From: Thauera chlorobenzoica
GTDB lineage: Bacteria; Pseudomonadota; Gammaproteobacteria; Burkholderiales; Rhodocyclaceae
Reading direction: 5' to 3'
DNA: 64,000 nucleotides
Assembly: GCF_001922305.1 (NCBI RefSeq)
Contig: NZ_CP018839.1
Location: 620,001-684,000 of the forward strand
Made by a program: the position numbers and the translations under genes. The notes below the pieces were generated by a model that saw nothing but the letters and a program-made list of their open reading frames with translations, did not search any database and had not been told where the DNA came from. Positions 57,283 through 64,000 of this stretch are shown here, piece after piece (the stretch's first letter is position 1; every line of letters starts with the position of its first letter).

Positions 57283-57872
57283 ACGCCCCCGCCCGCGATC
57301 GCCGCGCTGCCGACAACCGCCGCCTGCTGCTGCGCCTGCTGGTGTCGGCGGTGGTGATGTTCGGCTTCGGCTTCGCGCTCGTGCCGTTCTACGAACAGAT
57401 CTGCGAAGTCACCGGGATCAACAACTTCCTCCGCCCCGAGGCCGAGCAGGGCGCGCGCGCGGCGGCGGGAAATTCCCAGGTCGATGCCGGGCGCCGCATC
57501 CTCGTCCAGTTCGACGCCAACCTGCACGACCTGCCGTGGCGCTTCCAGCCATTGCAGCGCTCGATCGAGGTCCATCCGGGGCAGCTGGTGCACGTCGACT
57601 ACGAAGTGTCGAACCCCGGCGCGGTGGCGGTCACCGGCCAGGCCGTGCCGAGCTACGGCCCGCAGCGGGCGGCGCGCTACTTCAACAAGATGGACTGCTT
57701 CTGCTTCACCCAGCAGACCCTGGCGCCGGGCGAAGTGCGGACCATGCCGGTGGTGTTTGTCGTCGATCCGGCGCTGCCGGACGATATCGGGGTGATCACC
57801 CTGTCCTATACCTTCTTCATGCTGCAGGGGCGCAGCACCTCCGCCGCGGTGAACGCGCCGGGGGCGACATGA
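57279..57872 (+). CDS. ctaG: Cytochrome c oxidase assembly protein CtaG (Cox11)
   Basis: This 197-residue copper chaperone inserts CuB. It has one N-terminal transmembrane helix (LLLRLLVSAVVMFGFGFALV) followed by FYEQICEVTG and a periplasmic domain with the copper motif MDCFCFTQQTLAPGE (CFCF). It overlaps both neighbours by 4 bp. Confidence 0.96.
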   Translation: MNAPARDRRAADNRRLLLRLLVSAVVMFGFGFALVPFYEQICEVTGINNFLRPEAEQGARAAAGNSQVDAGRRILVQFDANLHDLPWRFQPLQRSIEVHPGQLVHVDYEVSNPGAVAVTGQAVPSYGPQRAARYFNKMDCFCFTQQTLAPGEVRTMPVVFVVDPALPDDIGVITLSYTFFMLQGRSTSAAVNAPGAT

Positions 57873-58096
57873 GTGGCGGGGAGGCACCGCCGCCGCGCCG
57901 CGCCGGGTTCTGGGCGACGCTGCGTGCGGTGCTGTGGTCCTTCGTCGGCATCCGCAAGCGCCGCGCCTGGCATGAGGACGCAGCGCAGCTCGACCCCAGG
58001 GCGGTGGTCGTGGCCGGGGTGCTGGTGGGGCTGGCCTTCGTCCTCGGCCTGGTGGCGATCGTGCAGTGGGTGCTTGCGCGTGCCGGAGCCGCGTAG
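57869..58096 (+). CDS. DUF2970 membrane protein
   Basis: This 75-residue protein has a basic N-terminal part (FWATLRAVLWSFVGIRKRRA) and a C-terminal transmembrane helix (VVVAGVLVGLAFVLGLVAIV). It matches DUF2970, a short family found in betaproteobacterial cox operons with unknown function. The ATG overlaps the ctaG stop. Confidence 0.85.
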   Translation: MSGGEAPPPRRAGFWATLRAVLWSFVGIRKRRAWHEDAAQLDPRAVVVAGVLVGLAFVLGLVAIVQWVLARAGAA

Positions 58097-58164
58097 GCGG
58101 CGCGGCGGGGCGGACAGGCTGGCGGGGCCGACAGGGAAACGGGGAACGCAACGGAGAGCAGATC

Positions 58165-59040
58165 ATGAACCAGGCTTCCAGCATGCACTCGGCGGAGCGC
58201 TATTTCGTTCCTGCGCCGTCGACCTACCCGATCATCGGCGCGCTCGCGCTGCTGCTGTTCGGCGCCGGTGCGGCGCTGTGGCTGAACCGGGTGGCGTCCG
58301 GGCCGTGGCTGTTCTTCGGCGGCGTTGCGGTTCTCGTCTACATGCTGTTCGGCTGGTTCGGGCAGGTCGTGCGCGAATCCGAGTCCGGCCTCTACGGGCG
58401 GCGGGTGGGGCGCTCCTTCCGCTGGTCGATGGGCTGGTTCATCTTCTCCGAAGTGATGTTCTTCGCCGCCTTCTTCGGCGCCCTGTTCTACGCCCGCGTG
58501 CTCGCCGTGCCCTGGCTCGCCGCGGGTGCCAACGAGGCCCTGCTGTGGCCCGGCTTCACCAGCGCCTGGCCCACCGCCGGGCCGTACACGCCCAGCGGCG
58601 CCGACCCGTTCACACCGGTGGGGGCCTGGGGCATTCCCGCGCTCAACACCCTGATCCTGCTCAGCTCGGGCGCCACCCTGACCTGGGCGCACCATGGCCT
58701 GCTGCAGGCGCGGCGCGGCCAGCTCAAGCTCGGGCTGGCGCTGACCATCGCCCTCGGCCTGCTGTTCATCGGCCTGCAGGCCTACGAGTACGGCCACGCC
58801 TGGCGCGAGCTCGGGCTACGGCTGGACAGCGGCATCTACGGCGCCACCTTCTACCTGCTCACCGGCTTTCACGGTCTGCACGTGACGATCGGCGTGCTGA
58901 TGCTGATCGTGATGCTGTGTCGCGCATTTGCCGGGCATTTCAGCCCCGCACGCCACTTCGGTTTCGAGGCTGCGGCCTGGTACTGGCATTTCGTCGATGT
59001 CGTGTGGCTGATCCTGTTCGTCGTCGTGTATTGGTTGTGA
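58165..59040 (+). CDS. coxC: Cytochrome c oxidase subunit III
   Basis: This 291-residue subunit has seven transmembrane helices, with WSMGWFIFSEVMFFAAFFGA, NTLILLSSGATLTWAHHGLL and LTGFHGLHVTIGVLMLIVM typical of CoxC. It stabilises subunit I. A GGAGAG site precedes the ATG at 58165. Confidence 0.96.
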   Translation: MNQASSMHSAERYFVPAPSTYPIIGALALLLFGAGAALWLNRVASGPWLFFGGVAVLVYMLFGWFGQVVRESESGLYGRRVGRSFRWSMGWFIFSEVMFFAAFFGALFYARVLAVPWLAAGANEALLWPGFTSAWPTAGPYTPSGADPFTPVGAWGIPALNTLILLSSGATLTWAHHGLLQARRGQLKLGLALTIALGLLFIGLQAYEYGHAWRELGLRLDSGIYGATFYLLTGFHGLHVTIGVLMLIVMLCRAFAGHFSPARHFGFEAAAWYWHFVDVVWLILFVVVYWL

Positions 59041-59047
59041 GCGGCTT

Positions 59048-59989
59048 GTGATCGGGCACCGGGGCACATCGATGTCGACGCCGGGCGTCCGCGGACTGCC
59101 GTCCGGGGGCCCGGCGGGACGGCGGGGAGGGAAGAGGGCAGTGGGGCGCGGCATGGGGCGGGCCTGGCTGCGCCACGGCCTTCCCCTGCTGGCGGGCGTG
59201 GCGGTGGTCGCGCTCACCGTCGCGCTCGGCAACTGGCAGCTGCGGCGCGCGCAGGACAAGGCCGCGCTGCAGGCCGCGCTCGATGCCGCCGCGCAGGCTC
59301 CGCTACGCAGCGCCCCGGCCGACGCGGCGCTCGCCGCCACGCCCGCGGCCCCCGGCCTGCGCCCCGGGCAGCGCCTGCGGCTGGAAGGCGAATGGCTGGC
59401 TGCGGCCACCGTCTTCCTCGACAACCGCACCCACCAGGGGCGTGCCGGTTATCACGTGCTGACGCCGCTGCGCCTGGCCGACGGCTCGGGCGTGGTGCTG
59501 GTCGATCGCGGCTGGGTGGCGGCCGGAGCCGACCGTGGCGCGCTGCCCGAAGCACCGCTCGCCGCCGGGCGCGCGGTGCTGGAAGGGCGCCTGCACCTGC
59601 CCGAGGCTTCGCCTTTCACCCTGGTCCGGGGGGGGACGGAGGTGTACGAACCTGAGGTGGGCGGGCCGGACGCGGGCGGGCGGCGGTGGCAGGTGCTCGA
59701 CCCGGCGCGGCTCGGCGCCCAGCCCGGGGTTGGTCTGCCGCCGTGCGCCGGCGCCCCGGCGGGGGCGGGATGCGTCGCGCCGTGGATCGTGTTGCAGACT
59801 TCGGCCGCGGCCGACGGCCTGGTGCGCGACTGGCCGTTGCCCGCGGCCGGCATCGAACGCCATCGCGGCTACGCCTTCCAGTGGTATGCCCTGGCGGCGC
59901 TCGCCGCCGTGCTGACCGCCGGCTACGCCCGGCGCCTGATCTTGTGGAGACGCCATGACCAGCCCGACCCTCCCGCTGCCGGACGCTGA
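59048..59989 (+). CDS. surf1: SURF1-family protein
   Basis: This 313-residue (as drawn) protein has two transmembrane helices (after WLRHGLPLLAGVAVVALTVA and near the end, QWYALAALAAVLTAGYARRL) and the SURF1 motifs LGNWQLRRAQDKAALQ and RGYAFQWYALAAL. SURF1 helps to insert heme A in subunit I. The start is uncertain: GTG 59048, ATG 59072, GTG 59141 and ATG 59153 are in frame, and the last gives a typical SURF1 N-terminus. Confidence 0.87.
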   Translation: MIGHRGTSMSTPGVRGLPSGGPAGRRGGKRAVGRGMGRAWLRHGLPLLAGVAVVALTVALGNWQLRRAQDKAALQAALDAAAQAPLRSAPADAALAATPAAPGLRPGQRLRLEGEWLAAATVFLDNRTHQGRAGYHVLTPLRLADGSGVVLVDRGWVAAGADRGALPEAPLAAGRAVLEGRLHLPEASPFTLVRGGTEVYEPEVGGPDAGGRRWQVLDPARLGAQPGVGLPPCAGAPAGAGCVAPWIVLQTSAAADGLVRDWPLPAAGIERHRGYAFQWYALAALAAVLTAGYARRLILWRRHDQPDPPAAGR

Positions 59990-60677
59990 GCCGCTCCGCC
60001 CGCTGCCGCCCGCGGCGCGCCGCCGCGCGCGCCGCACGCTGCTGCTGCTCGCCGTGGTCTGCGTGCTGCCGGTGGTGGCGTCCTACCTGATGTTCTACCT
60101 GTGGCCGCCGCAGGGGCGGGTGAACCACGGCACCCTGCTCGAACCGGCGCCCCTGCCCGCCACCGTCCTCGACGGCGCCGGCGGGCAGCCGGCGCTGGCG
60201 CGGGCCGAACTCGAAGGGCGGTGGACGCTGCTCCTCGCCGCCCCCGCAGCCTGCGACGCCGCCTGCACTCGCGCGCTCTACGTGATGCGCCAGGCGCGCC
60301 TCGCCCAGGCCAGGGAGATGGCGCGCGTCGGCCGGGTGTGGCTGATTACCGACGGCGGCGAGCCTGCCGCCGAGGCGCTCTTCAGCGCCGTGTCCGGCAC
60401 CTCGCCCGGACCTTCGCCCGGCACCGCGTCCGGCACCGCATCCGGGACTTCGCCTGCCGACGGGCTGCGCCTCGCCCGCGCCGATGCCGCCTGGCTGGAG
60501 GCGCTGGCACCGGCGGCGCCGGGCACGATCTACCTGGTCGATCCGCGCGGGCAGCGGATGATGCGCTTCGACGACACCTCCGGACGCACCGCTGCGGCGC
60601 AGGCGCTGAGCCGCGACCTGCAGCGCCTGCTCAAGTATTCCGCCCTCGGGCGCACCCCGCCGGGAGCGCGGCCGTGA
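59955..60677 (+). CDS. Membrane-anchored thioredoxin-fold-like oxidase assembly protein
   Basis: This 240-residue protein has one N-terminal transmembrane helix (about 28-50; [20 protein letters not shown]) and a periplasmic domain with [16 protein letters not shown], a Cys-x3-Cys pattern like Sco proteins but without the conserved His, and [16 protein letters not shown], as in SCO/thioredoxin folds. It overlaps surf1 by 35 bp and ctaA by 4 bp. Such genes are seen in betaproteobacterial cox operons and are often just called hypothetical membrane proteins. The role is inferred. Confidence 0.72.
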   Translation: MTSPTLPLPDAEPLRPLPPAARRRARRTLLLLAVVCVLPVVASYLMFYLWPPQGRVNHGTLLEPAPLPATVLDGAGGQPALARAELEGRWTLLLAAPAACDAACTRALYVMRQARLAQAREMARVGRVWLITDGGEPAAEALFSAVSGTSPGPSPGTASGTASGTSPADGLRLARADAAWLEALAPAAPGTIYLVDPRGQRMMRFDDTSGRTAAAQALSRDLQRLLKYSALGRTPPGARP

Positions 60678-61861
60678 GCGCCGGCGCCGGTTTGCCGCCG
60701 TGCCGTGCGCCTGCTGTCGTCCAGCCTCTGGCGCCGCCCCTTGCGCCTGCGCAAGAAGGCGGCGGCGCCTTGGCGCTCTACCGCGGGCTGGTGCTCGCGG
60801 CGCTGGTGCTGACCTTGGTCGTCGTCGTCTTCGGCGCCTACGTGCGCCTGGCCGATGCCGGCCTTGGCTGCCCGGACTGGCCGGGCTGTTACGGCACCCC
60901 CAGTCCGGCGCACGCCGCGGAGGCGATCCGCGACGCCCAGGCCGCCGCACCCGACGGTCCGGTGAGCCTGCCCAAGGCGTGGAAGGAGATGATCCACCGC
61001 TATCTTGCCGCCGGCCTCGGCCTGCTGCTCGTCGTCGTCGCCGCGCTCGCCTGGCGCCTGCGCGCCAGCCCGCGCGCCGCGCCTGCGGTAGCCTTCGCCC
61101 TGCTCGGGGTGGTGCTGTTCCAGGGCCTGCTGGGCAAATGGACGGTGACCCTGCTGCTCAAGCCGGCGATCGTCACCGCCCACCTGCTCGGCGGGTTGAC
61201 GACGCTGGCGCTGCTCGGGTGGCTGACGCTGCGCGCCGGCGCTGCGCTGCAGATCGGCACCGTTGCGCCCGCGGGGGCGCGATCGTTCCGCGCGGGGGCA
61301 TCGGGGCGGCTTGGGCGGCTGCGTGCGGGGGCCTGCCTCGCCTTCGTCCTGCTCGTCCTCCAGATCGCCCTCGGGGGCTGGACCAGCACCAACTACGCCG
61401 CCCTTGCGTGCGCCGATTTCCCCACCTGCCACGGCAGCTTCGCGCCCGCGGCGGACTACGCCAACGCCTTTCACCTCGTCCGCGAGCTGGGGATGACGGC
61501 CGACGGCGAGCTGCTGTCGAACGCCGCACTCACCGCGATCCACTGGTCGCACCGCCTCGGCGCGCTCGCCGCCGGTGGGGCGCTCGCCGTGCTCGGCGCG
61601 GCGCTGTGCCGGCGCCGCGCCACCGTCGACCTGGGCGCGGCGCTGCTCGCCGTGCTCGCGCTGCAGCTCGGCCTGGGCATCGCCAACGTGCTGCTGTCGC
61701 TGCCGCTGGCGCTGGCCGCCGCACACAACGCCGGCGCGGCGCTGCTGCTCGGGGTGATGGTGTGGATCGTGTTCCGCCTCGGCACCCCGCGCCCGCTGCC
61801 GGTCGCCGGGGCACGGGGTGGGGCCACTGCGCCGCAGACGATCGAGGAGAAAAGAGGATGA
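60674..61861 (+). CDS. ctaA: Heme A synthase CtaA (Cox15)
   Basis: This 395-residue protein has about eight transmembrane helices and oxidises heme O to heme A. Motifs: [20 protein letters not shown] with a conserved Cys pair, [36 protein letters not shown] and [14 protein letters not shown] with heme His ligands. The GTG start overlaps the previous stop. It lies before ctaB as usual. Confidence 0.95.
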   Translation: MSAGAGLPPCRAPAVVQPLAPPLAPAQEGGGALALYRGLVLAALVLTLVVVVFGAYVRLADAGLGCPDWPGCYGTPSPAHAAEAIRDAQAAAPDGPVSLPKAWKEMIHRYLAAGLGLLLVVVAALAWRLRASPRAAPAVAFALLGVVLFQGLLGKWTVTLLLKPAIVTAHLLGGLTTLALLGWLTLRAGAALQIGTVAPAGARSFRAGASGRLGRLRAGACLAFVLLVLQIALGGWTSTNYAALACADFPTCHGSFAPAADYANAFHLVRELGMTADGELLSNAALTAIHWSHRLGALAAGGALAVLGAALCRRRATVDLGAALLAVLALQLGLGIANVLLSLPLALAAAHNAGAALLLGVMVWIVFRLGTPRPLPVAGARGGATAPQTIEEKRG

Positions 61862-62754
61862 AGAGCTTCGCCCTGGACGCCGCCCGCGCCAACCGCCTGC
61901 GCGCCTTCTACGCCCTGACCAAGCCGCGGGTGAATACCCTGATCGTGTTCTGCGCGGTGATCGGCATGTTCCTCGCCGTGCCCATGGGCCTGCCCGATGC
62001 GCTCACCGTGTTCGCCGCCACCGTCGGCATCGCCTGCGTCGCCGGGGCGGCGGCGGCGATGAACTGCCTGCTCGAACAGCAGCTCGACGCCCGCATGACG
62101 CGCACCCGCGCCCGCCCGCTGCCGCGTGGCGAGCTGGCGCCGGGCGAGGCGCTGGCCTTTGCCGGCGTGCTCGGCGGCTGCGGCCTGACGGTGCTGCACC
62201 AGGCGGTCAATCCGCTGACGATGTGGCTGACGCTGGCCACCTTCGTCGGCTACGCGGTGGTGTATACGGCGTTCCTGAAGCCGCGCACGCCCCAGAACAT
62301 CGTCATCGGCGGGGCGGCCGGGGCGATGCCGCCGGTGCTCGGCTGGGCGGCGGTGGCGGGGGAGGTTCCGGCCGATGCGCTGCTGCTGTTCCTGATCATC
62401 TTCGCGTGGACCCCGCCGCACTTCTGGGCGCTGGCGCTGTACCGCAGCGCCGACTACGCCCGCGCCGGCCTGCCGATGCTACCGGTGACCCACGGGCCGG
62501 CGTTCACCCGGCTGTCGGTGCTGCTGTACACGCTGATCCTGTTCGGCGTCACCCTGCTGCCGTTCGCCACCCGGATGAGCGGCGTGCTCTACCTGGGGGT
62601 GGCGCTGGCGCTGGGCGCGGAGTTCATCCGCCGCGCCTGGCAGCTGTACCGCGGCTACAGTGATGCGCGCGCGCGGCGCACCTTCCGCTTCTCGATCACC
62701 TACCTGTTCGGGCTGTTCGCCGCGCTGCTGGCCGACCACTACCTGCGGTGGTGA
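61858..62754 (+). CDS. ctaB: Protoheme IX farnesyltransferase (heme O synthase)
   Basis: This 298-residue UbiA-family protein attaches farnesyl to heme B. It has nine or so transmembrane helices and the prenyl-diphosphate motif [20 protein letters not shown], together with [20 protein letters not shown] and [17 protein letters not shown]. The ATG overlaps the ctaA stop and follows GAGGAGAAAAGAGG. Confidence 0.96.
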   Translation: MKSFALDAARANRLRAFYALTKPRVNTLIVFCAVIGMFLAVPMGLPDALTVFAATVGIACVAGAAAAMNCLLEQQLDARMTRTRARPLPRGELAPGEALAFAGVLGGCGLTVLHQAVNPLTMWLTLATFVGYAVVYTAFLKPRTPQNIVIGGAAGAMPPVLGWAAVAGEVPADALLLFLIIFAWTPPHFWALALYRSADYARAGLPMLPVTHGPAFTRLSVLLYTLILFGVTLLPFATRMSGVLYLGVALALGAEFIRRAWQLYRGYSDARARRTFRFSITYLFGLFAALLADHYLRW

Positions 62755-62868
62755 GTGCGTGCGCAAGGGGGCGGCACGGCAAGGGCGGCACCGCAGGGAT
62801 GGCAGGGCAAGGGCTGCGGCACGGTGTCGCAGCGGGTTCCGGCCGGGGCGGCAAAGGGCTACCATCGA

Positions 62869-62884
62869 GCGATTGCCGAATCGC
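62869..62884. promoter_or_regulatory. Inverted repeat upstream of the Sco gene
   Basis: GCGATT-gccg-AATCGC forms a perfect 6-bp inverted repeat 19 bp upstream of the ATG at 62903. It may be an operator or a leader hairpin; no promoter is clear. Confidence 0.35.
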
Positions 62885-62902
62885 GATAGCACAGGTCCTG
62901 CC

Positions 62903-63547
62903 ATGGGTTTCAGCGTTACATCCACCGCCGCCTCCACCTCCACCCTCTATCCGCGCCTTCTGCGCCGGCTGCGCGCGGCTGCGCTCGGGCTGCTCGCGCT
63001 CGGCGCGCTTGCCGCCTGCACGCCGCCCGAACCGGTGTTCCGCAGCACCGACATCAGCGGCGCCGACTACGGCAAGGGTTTCACCCTCACCGATCATCAC
63101 GGCCAGGTGCGCACTCTGGCCGATTTCCGCGGCAAGGTCGTGACCCTGTTCTTCGGCTATACCCAGTGCCCGGACGTCTGCCCCACCGCGCTGTCGGGGA
63201 TGAGCGAGGTCGTCGGCCGCCTCGGCGCCGACGGCGAGCGCGTGCAGGTGGTGTTCGTCACCGTCGACCCCGAGCGCGACACCCCCGCGCTGCTCGCCGA
63301 ATACGTGCCGCTGTTTGATCCGCGCTTTCTCGGCCTCACCGGCAGCGCCGAGGAAATCGCCGCGGTGGCGAAGGAATTCCGCGTGTTCTACCGCAAGAGC
63401 GGCGATCTCGAAGGCCATTACACCGTCGACCACTCGGCCGGAACCTACGTCTTCGACCCCCAGGGCCGACTGCGCCTGTACCTGCGCCACGGCGAAACCG
63501 CGGAAACGGTGGTTGCCGACATCCAGGCGCTGCTCGACGGCAAGTAG
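62903..63547 (+). CDS. Sco1/SenC family copper chaperone
   Basis: This 214-residue protein has an N-terminal signal with a lipobox (LAAC) and an SCO domain with FFGYTQCPDVCPTALSGM (Cys-x3-Cys copper site), VTVDPERDTPALL and the His of YTVDHSAGTYVFD. Sco delivers copper to the CuA site of CoxB. It comes 148 bp after ctaB and ends the oxidase gene set. Confidence 0.93.
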   Translation: MGFSVTSTAASTSTLYPRLLRRLRAAALGLLALGALAACTPPEPVFRSTDISGADYGKGFTLTDHHGQVRTLADFRGKVVTLFFGYTQCPDVCPTALSGMSEVVGRLGADGERVQVVFVTVDPERDTPALLAEYVPLFDPRFLGLTGSAEEIAAVAKEFRVFYRKSGDLEGHYTVDHSAGTYVFDPQGRLRLYLRHGETAETVVADIQALLDGK

Positions 63548-63603
63548 GCGCCGGAGCGGGCGCCGGCCTTCGGCCTTCGGGGCTGCGCGGGAAGCGCTCC
63601 GCG

Positions 63604-64000
63604 TTACGCCACCGCGGCGAGCATGCCCCGCATCTTCTGCATCGCCTTGGCTTCGATCTGTCGGATGCGCTCGGCCGACACGCCGTATTCGGCCGCCAGC
63701 TCGTGCAAGGTGGCGCTGCCGTCTTCGGTGAGCCAGCGGCGCTGGACGATGGCGCGGCTGCGCTCGTCGAGCCCGGCCAGCGCGCTCTTCAGGCCGCGGT
63801 CCTGCAGATGGGCGAGCTGGGCCTGCTCCAGCACTTCGGACGGTTCGGCGTGAGGGTCGGGCAGGTAGGCGATGGGGGCAAAGCGCTCGTCCTCGTCGTC
63901 GCTGCCGGCATCGAGCGGGATGTCGCGCCCGCCGAGGCGGGTTTCCATCTCCACCACTTCTTCGGGCTTGACCCCGAGCTGGGTGGCGATGGCGTCGACT
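63604..64000 (-). CDS. rpoH: RNA polymerase sigma factor RpoH, 3' part
   Basis: This reading frame is open to the right edge of the window, so only the C-terminal 131 or so residues are seen. Region 4 is clear (ALAGLDERSRAIVQRRWL, TLHELAAEYGVSAERIRQIE), and the upstream part (QLGVKPEEVVEMETRLGGRD) matches the RpoH region 3. It is sigma-32, the heat-shock sigma factor. The stop is convergent to the Sco gene. The start is beyond 64000. Confidence 0.93.
   Translation of the reverse strand, partial: VDAIATQLGVKPEEVVEMETRLGGRDIPLDAGSDDEDERFAPIAYLPDPHAEPSEVLEQAQLAHLQDRGLKSALAGLDERSRAIVQRRWLTEDGSATLHELAAEYGVSAERIRQIEAKAMQKMRGMLAAVA

Noticed and set aside
63548-63603. GC-rich hairpins between the Sco gene and rpoH as a terminator
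   Set aside because: GGCGCC-type stems are present but there is no U-tract in either direction.

Overview
The window is chromosomal DNA from a high-GC betaproteobacterium, most likely Rhodocyclales (Thauera/Azoarcus/Aromatoleum-like). This is inferred from gene content and order: a phasin, mlaFEDACB-yadGH-ibaG-murA-his-tatABC, rpe-gph-trpEGDC, and a coxBA-ctaG-DUF2970-coxC-surf1-ctaAB-sco block ending at rpoH. No rRNA, tRNA, CRISPR array, insertion sequence or prophage was seen. Most of the window is dense housekeeping DNA with many 4-bp ATGA/GTGA stop-start overlaps.

Layout. 1-3.8 kb (minus strand): phasin, enoyl-CoA hydratase, and an LPS-transport fragment (kdsD-lptC-lptA) without kdsC or lptB. 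3.9-12.6 kb (minus): a compact seven-gene type IV filament/type II secretion-like locus (secretin, ATPase, platform protein, PilM/GspL-like protein, three prepilin-like proteins). 12.8-18.7 kb (plus): Mla phospholipid transport, a YadGH-type ABC exporter and a BolA-like protein. 18.7-29.5 kb: murA, the histidine genes (with hisC inverted and rnk on the opposite strand), hinT and tatABC. 29.5-33.5 kb: a DegS-like protease, a NIF3-family protein, a FimV-like protein and a DUF2889 protein. 33.5-39.9 kb: sucCD, then an FHA protein, a metallo-beta-lactamase-fold protein and a GAF-fused GspE/PulE ATPase. 39.9-45.7 kb: rpe-gph and trpEGDC, preceded by a candidate 31-residue trp leader peptide. 45.7-52.6 kb: tamB, msrA, an FKBP isomerase and recQ. 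52.7-54.4 kb: a frameshifted Na/Pi cotransporter gene. 54.6-63.5 kb: the aa3-type cytochrome c oxidase operon with its copper and heme assembly factors, preceded by an FNR/ANR-like site. The window ends inside rpoH.

How the genes work together. Several blocks serve the envelope: LptA/LptC and KdsD (LPS), Mla (outer-membrane lipid asymmetry), MurA (peptidoglycan), TamB (outer-membrane assembly), a DegS-like protease and Tat. The cox block contains the oxidase subunits and most of the factors needed to metallate it (CtaG and Sco for copper; CtaA, CtaB and Surf1 for heme A).

The least explained parts are the compact filament locus, the FHA/MBL-fold/GAF-PulE cluster, and several regulatory or repeat signals: TTGC-N6-GCAA palindromes at phaP and mla, a terminator hairpin in the rnk leader, the trp leader peptide, a palindrome at the sucC promoter, and in-frame short tandem repeats in the secretin, TatB, FimV-like, TamB and CoxA genes.
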